NCBI GenBank assembly: GCA_016201085.1
Contig: JACQDO010000167.1
Location: forward strand, 1 to 17,987
Length of the DNA: 17,987 bases
Reading direction: 5' to 3'
Origin: Hyphomicrobiales bacterium
GTDB taxonomy: Bacteria; Pseudomonadota; Alphaproteobacteria; Rhizobiales; Xanthobacteraceae
Positions 15,089-17,987 of this stretch are shown here, one piece after another; the first letter of the stretch is position 1, and every line of letters begins with the position of its first letter. The position numbers and the translations under genes were made by a program. The notes beneath the pieces were generated by a model. The model did not search any database. It was not told the DNA's origin and worked only from the letters and a program-made list of their open reading frames with translations.

Positions 15089-15115
15089 CGTCGGGATGAC
15101 GGAAGGACAACAACA

Positions 15116-15838
15116 ATGACCGATCACACCGCCAAGGCTTTCGACAGCGACCTGCAGGAGCTGGCGCGCATGGTCGCCGAAATGGGCGGCCTGGCGGAAA
15201 AACAGATCGCCGACGCGGTCAGCGCGCTGGCCCGGCGCGACAGCGCGCTGGCGCAACGCGTCACCCAGGCCGATGTCAATATCGACACCTTGCAGCGCGA
15301 GATCGAGGAAAAGGCCGTGCTCACCATCGCCCGCCGCCAGCCGATGGCGGTCGATCTGCGCGATATCGTCGGCGCGCTGCGACTGGCCAGCGATCTCGAG
15401 CGCATCGGCGATCTGGCCAAGAACATCGCCAAGCGCGTGATCGCGCTCAATGGCGAATTCCCGCCGCCCAAGCTGATCCGCGGCGTCGAGCATATGGCGG
15501 ACATGGTGCTCGGCCAGATGAAGGCCGTGCTCGATGCCTATGCCCGCCGCGACGACAGCAAGGCCATGGCGGTGTGGCGCGGCGACGAGGAGATCGACGC
15601 GGTCTGCACCTCGGTGTTCCGCGAGCTGCTCACATATATGCTTGAAGATCCGCGCAACATCACCTTCTGCATTCATCTGATGTTCTGCGCCAAGAACGTC
15701 GAGCGCATGGGCGACCATGCCACCAACATCGCCGAGACCGTGCATTACATCATCGAGGGCCGTCCGATCGCCGATCAGCGGCCGAAGGGCGATACCCTGG
15801 CCGCGTTGCGCGGCGGCGCGCAACAGAACCGGAACTGA
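15116..15838 (+). CDS. phoU: Phosphate-specific transport regulator PhoU
   Basis: The 240-residue all-helical protein has the tandem PhoU repeats, each carrying the metal-binding motif: ERIGD at 95-99 and ERMGD at 196-200. It links the state of PstSCAB to PhoR and keeps PhoB off when phosphate is plentiful. It starts 27 bases after pstB with GGAAGGA about eight bases before the ATG, and is followed by phoB 18 bases later. Length and motif spacing are normal for the family. Confidence 0.96.
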   Translation: MTDHTAKAFDSDLQELARMVAEMGGLAEKQIADAVSALARRDSALAQRVTQADVNIDTLQREIEEKAVLTIARRQPMAVDLRDIVGALRLASDLERIGDLAKNIAKRVIALNGEFPPPKLIRGVEHMADMVLGQMKAVLDAYARRDDSKAMAVWRGDEEIDAVCTSVFRELLTYMLEDPRNITFCIHLMFCAKNVERMGDHATNIAETVHYIIEGRPIADQRPKGDTLAALRGGAQQNRN

Positions 15839-15856
15839 GTAGGAAACGGATTTGGC

Positions 15857-16558
15857 ATGAGCGCACGCATCCTGATCGTCGAGGACGAGGAGCCGCTCAC
15901 CATGCTGCTCCGCTACAATCTCGAGGCGGAGGGCTACGAGGTCGAATCCGCCGCGCGCGGCGACGAGGCCGATACGCGGCTGAAGGAGCGCGCATCCGAT
16001 CTGGTGGTGCTCGACTGGATGCTGCCGGGGCTGTCCGGCATCGAGCTGTGCCGCCGGCTGCGCGCGCGCCCGGAAACCCGGCAACTGCCGATCATCATGC
16101 TGACCGCGCGCGGCGAGGAGAGCGAGAAGGTGCGCGGGCTCGCCACCGGCGCCGACGACTATATCGTCAAGCCGTTCTCGGTGCCGGAACTGCTGGCGCG
16201 CGTGCGCGCGCTGCTGCGCCGCGCCAATCCCGAGCGGGTCGCCAGCGTGCTGTCGATCGGCGACATCGAACTCGACCGCGAAAAGAAACGGGTTTCGCGC
16301 GGCGGCCGCGCCATCGAGCTGGGGCCGACCGAATATCGGCTGCTGGAATTCCTCATGGAGCGGCCGGGCCGCGTGTTCTCGCGCGAGCAACTGCTCGACG
16401 GCGTGTGGGGCTCGGACATCTATATCGACGAGCGCACCGTCGACGTGCATGTCGGCCGTCTGCGCAAGGCGATCAATCGCGGCCAGGAGTCCGATCCGAT
16501 CCGCACCGTGCGCGGCGCCGGCTATTCGCTCGACGACCGGTTCGGGCGGGCGGGTTGA
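15857..16558 (+). CDS. phoB: Phosphate regulon response regulator PhoB
   Basis: The 233-residue OmpR/PhoB-family regulator has a receiver domain (1-120) with acidic pocket Glu9/Asp10/Glu11, phosphoacceptor Asp53 in VLDWMLPG, Thr83 in MLTARG and Lys105 in IVKPFS. A winged-helix DNA-binding domain (about 130-228) ends in TVDVHVGRLRKAI and VRGAGYSLD. Once phosphorylated by PhoR it binds Pho boxes such as the one at 11051. No Pho box is seen directly upstream, so it is probably expressed from the pstS promoter. Confidence 0.96.
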   Translation: MSARILIVEDEEPLTMLLRYNLEAEGYEVESAARGDEADTRLKERASDLVVLDWMLPGLSGIELCRRLRARPETRQLPIIMLTARGEESEKVRGLATGADDYIVKPFSVPELLARVRALLRRANPERVASVLSIGDIELDREKKRVSRGGRAIELGPTEYRLLEFLMERPGRVFSREQLLDGVWGSDIYIDERTVDVHVGRLRKAINRGQESDPIRTVRGAGYSLDDRFGRAG

Positions 16559-16570
16559 CGGCGTAAATCA

Positions 16571-16595
16571 AAAGGCCGGGACAAAAGCCCGGCCT
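16571..16595 (-). terminator. Terminator of gcrA, possibly shared with phoB
   Basis: AGGCCGGG (16573-16580) pairs perfectly with CCCGGCCT (16588-16595) around a seven-base loop. On the minus strand the stem is followed by TTTGATTT, a U-rich tail, so it fits the end of gcrA. It lies between the convergent phoB and gcrA stops and may act for both. Confidence 0.7.
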
Positions 16596-16624
16596 CGCCA
16601 TCTCACGGCGCTCTGTACCAGCCG

Positions 16625-17116
16625 CTACGTGTTCCTGAACGGCCGCTTGTCGCGGCGGCGGTCGCTGGGCGGCGGATAGGCCCCCCGGGCGTGGAAGGCG
16701 CAATAGGGCTGGTCGTTGGCGTTCTCGCCGCCGCAGAAGAAGAATTCCGGGCTGCCCGGATCGCCGATCGGCCAATGGCAGGTCTTTTCGGTGAGCTGCA
16801 ACAGGGTCTTGCGCTGCTCAAGCGGTATTTCGATAAGCTCCGGTTCGGGCTCTTCCTGATAGTCGTAGGCGAGCGCTGTATTGCCCCGCATGGCCGGCCG
16901 CGACACCCGCAGCATATGGCCACCGGAGCGCGCCTTGCGTGGCCGCGGACTGGACGAGGACGGGCTCTTGGCGCGGCCGGACAGGCCCAGGCGGTGCACC
17001 TTGCCGATGACGGCATTGCGGGTGATGCCGCCGAGCTCGGCGGCGATCTGGCTGGCGGAGAGGCCGTCAGCCCACAATTTGCTCAGGAGCGCCACCCTTT
17101 CGTCCGTCCAACTCAT
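16625..17116 (-). CDS. gcrA: GcrA cell-cycle transcription regulator
   Basis: The 163-residue protein has the GcrA N-terminal helix-turn-helix domain MSWTDERVALLSKLW...GITRNAVIGKVHRLGL (1-46). A variable basic/Ser-rich and acidic linker follows, then a conserved C-terminal block with KTCHWPIGDPG and two further cysteines (CGG and YCAFH). GcrA binds promoters with CcrM-methylated GANTC sites and recruits sigma-70 polymerase through the C-terminal block. The ATG at 17116 is chosen because AAGGAGAAAG precedes it and the family starts MSWTDER. The frame is open to 17203, but those extra residues are not conserved. It converges with phoB and is divergent from argD. Confidence 0.96.
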   Translation of the reverse strand: MSWTDERVALLSKLWADGLSASQIAAELGGITRNAVIGKVHRLGLSGRAKSPSSSSPRPRKARSGGHMLRVSRPAMRGNTALAYDYQEEPEPELIEIPLEQRKTLLQLTEKTCHWPIGDPGSPEFFFCGGENANDQPYCAFHARGAYPPPSDRRRDKRPFRNT

Positions 17117-17395
17117 CGGGGCTTTCTCCTTAGGCCTCAAGGGCTTGGTAAGGCCTTGGTTGAATCCAATCCCATCGCCCGGCGCCGTTTTCAAGGCACC
17201 CAACGCGTACGCTTCAGGAATGAACTAGAAACCGCTCGGCAGCACGAGATGTCGTACTAGCCGGCCGGAAAGCTACAATATGGGGTGACTCGCGTGCAAG
17301 CATTTGCAAGGCTCCGAGCCCAACTACCAACAGTTTTCCGTTAGAATCGATGCTTGCGGCGTAATTGAGTCGGAAGGCGGTTGCCGGACACCGCG

Positions 17396-17423
17396 TTGAC
17401 AGGGCAAGACCCGGCACTAAAAT
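17396..17423 (+). promoter_or_regulatory. Sigma-70 promoter upstream of argD
   Basis: TTGACA (17396-17401), a 16-base spacer and TAAAAT (17418-17423) form a near-consensus promoter pointing towards argD, about 100 bases before its start. The predicted start of transcription (about 17430) falls at the base of the following hairpin. Confidence 0.5.
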
Positions 17424-17430
17424 GAAAAAA

Positions 17431-17462
17431 GTGCCGCCCGGCGAGGCGGCACATTTCTTTTC
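17431..17462 (+). terminator. Terminator-like hairpin upstream of argD
   Basis: GTGCCGCC (17431-17438) pairs perfectly with GGCGGCAC (17445-17452) around a six-base loop and is followed by ATTTCTTTT. The left side is preceded by a run of six A, so it is also terminator-like on the minus strand. An alternative pairing of CGGCAC (17412-17417) with GTGCCG (17431-17436) would exclude it. Confidence 0.6.
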
Positions 17463-17527
17463 GGGCGCAGCGCGTAGTCCGAAAAGCAAGTACCGCAAAC
17501 GAAAACGTCGATTGAAAGACCCTGGCC

Positions 17528-17987
17528 GTGAGCTCGCATCTATTGCCGACTTATGCGCGCGTCGACCTCGCTTTCGAGCGGGGTGAGGGCGCGTGGCTGA
17601 TCACGGCCGCGGGTGAGCGCTACCTCGACTTCACCTCCGGCGTTGCCGTCAACGCGCTGGGCCATGCGCATCCTTATCTGGTCAAGGCGCTGACCGAGCA
17701 GGCGCACAAGGTCTGGCACGTCTCCAATCTCTATCGCATCCCGGAGGGCGAGAAGCTCGCCGACCGGCTGTGCGCGGCGAGTTTCGCCGACACCGTATTC
17801 TTCCAGAACTCCGGCGCCGAGGCGCTGGAATGCGCGATCAAGATGGCGCGCAAGTATCAGTCGGCCTCGGGCCGGCCGGAGCGCTTCCGCATCGTCACCT
17901 TCGAGGGCGCCTGTCACGGCCGCACGCTGGCGGCGATCGCGGCCGGCGGGCAGGCCAAAGCTCTGGAGGGCTTCGGCCCCAAGGTGG
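17528..17987 (+). CDS. argD: Acetylornithine aminotransferase ArgD, partial
   Basis: The first 153 residues of a class III PLP-dependent aminotransferase are present and the gene runs off the right edge. Family signatures are [19 protein letters not shown] (6-24), [15 protein letters not shown] (35-49), the phosphate-binding SGAEA (95-99) and HGRT (130-133). The lysine that binds PLP lies outside the window. It catalyses a transamination of the arginine pathway, in the cytoplasm. The start is GTG 17528: the frame has a stop at 17513-17515 and no ATG in between, and the ribosome-binding site is weak. Residue 129 is Cys where homologues I recall have Phe before HGRT, the residue that stacks on the PLP ring. 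Confidence 0.93.
   Translation, partial: MSSHLLPTYARVDLAFERGEGAWLITAAGERYLDFTSGVAVNALGHAHPYLVKALTEQAHKVWHVSNLYRIPEGEKLADRLCAASFADTVFFQNSGAEALECAIKMARKYQSASGRPERFRIVTFEGACHGRTLAAIAAGGQAKALEGFGPKV

Larger units (their letters stand above)
17117..17527. other. gcrA-argD divergent intergenic region with GANTC cluster
   Basis: This 411-base region has four GANTC sites at 17162-17166, 17287-17291, 17344-17348 and 17367-17371. It also holds a sigma-70-like promoter and a terminator-like hairpin, listed separately. Short reading frames (minus 17214-17498, plus 17365-17586) run through the hairpin and show no protein-like features. No CtrA-type TTAA pair was seen. Confidence 0.6.

Noticed and set aside
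15839..15856. Separate PhoB promoter or Pho box before phoB
   Set aside because: The gap is only 18 bases and has no CTGTCA repeat, so phoB most likely rides on the upstream operon.
14162..16450. Very long minus-strand open reading frame (762 codons) opposite pstB, phoU and phoB
   Set aside because: It lies wholly antisense to three well-recognised genes. Its translation is rich in Arg, His, Ala and Gln with no domain, as expected from GC-biased third positions of the real genes.
17117..17203. Longer gcrA start at 17203
   Set aside because: The ATG at 17116 has a strong ribosome-binding site and the conserved start MSWTDER. The extension overlaps the promoter region.
17214..17586. Two short open reading frames (minus 17214-17498, plus 17365-17586) in the gcrA-argD gap
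   Set aside because: Both pass through the 17431-17462 hairpin, have no ribosome-binding site that stands out and no recognisable protein features.
1..17987. tRNA, rRNA, CRISPR array, insertion sequence or prophage remnants
   Set aside because: None found on reading. No regularly spaced repeats with unique spacers, no transposase or integrase motifs, and no cloverleaf-like segments.

Overview
The window is high-GC, gene-dense chromosomal DNA that looks like an alphaproteobacterium of the order Rhizobiales/Hyphomicrobiales, close to the Bradyrhizobium, Rhodopseudomonas and Pseudolabrys groups. The evidence is a gcrA cell-cycle regulator divergent from argD, a phoR-pstSCAB-phoU-phoB locus in the rhizobial order, and an ECF sigma/anti-sigma pair of alphaproteobacterial type. 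No rRNA, tRNA, CRISPR array, insertion sequence or prophage gene was seen.

Layout. (1) 1-1753: the start of a ferredoxin-reductase-like oxygenase reductase (minus, cut by the window edge), divergent from an orphan ABC-type substrate-binding protein gene that is broken by an internal frameshift. (2) 1774-5248: a minus-strand operon of ECF sigma factor, membrane anti-sigma factor and exported S8 (subtilisin-like) protease, with a small secreted His/Gly/Phe-rich protein gene in the opposite direction. The sigma gene and the small gene share an almost identical sigma-E-like promoter motif with the same 15-base spacer. The periplasmic end of the anti-sigma factor looks like the prodomain of the neighbouring protease. 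(3) 5358-8601: a fluoroacetate-dehalogenase-like hydrolase, a cytochrome c fused to a Vgb-like beta-propeller, and a Tat-exported alpha/beta hydrolase on the other strand. (4) 8761-16558: a phosphate-responsive locus, with a UPF0104 membrane protein, PhoR kinase, PstSCAB transporter, PhoU and PhoB. A textbook Pho box lies in front of pstS. (5) 16625-17987: gcrA (minus) and the start of argD (plus) around a 411-base intergenic region with several GANTC methylation sites, a good sigma-70 promoter and a terminator-like hairpin.

How it works together. PstSCAB imports phosphate. PhoU and PhoR read the transporter state, and PhoB activates pstS through the Pho box. In the ECF module the likely circuit is release of sigma from its anti-sigma factor, autoactivation of the operon, and induction of the small secreted protein. 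The co-encoded protease is placed to act on, or be regulated by, the anti-sigma periplasmic domain. This protease/anti-sigma pairing with a prodomain-like sensor, together with the shared promoter, is the best candidate for an under-described system here.
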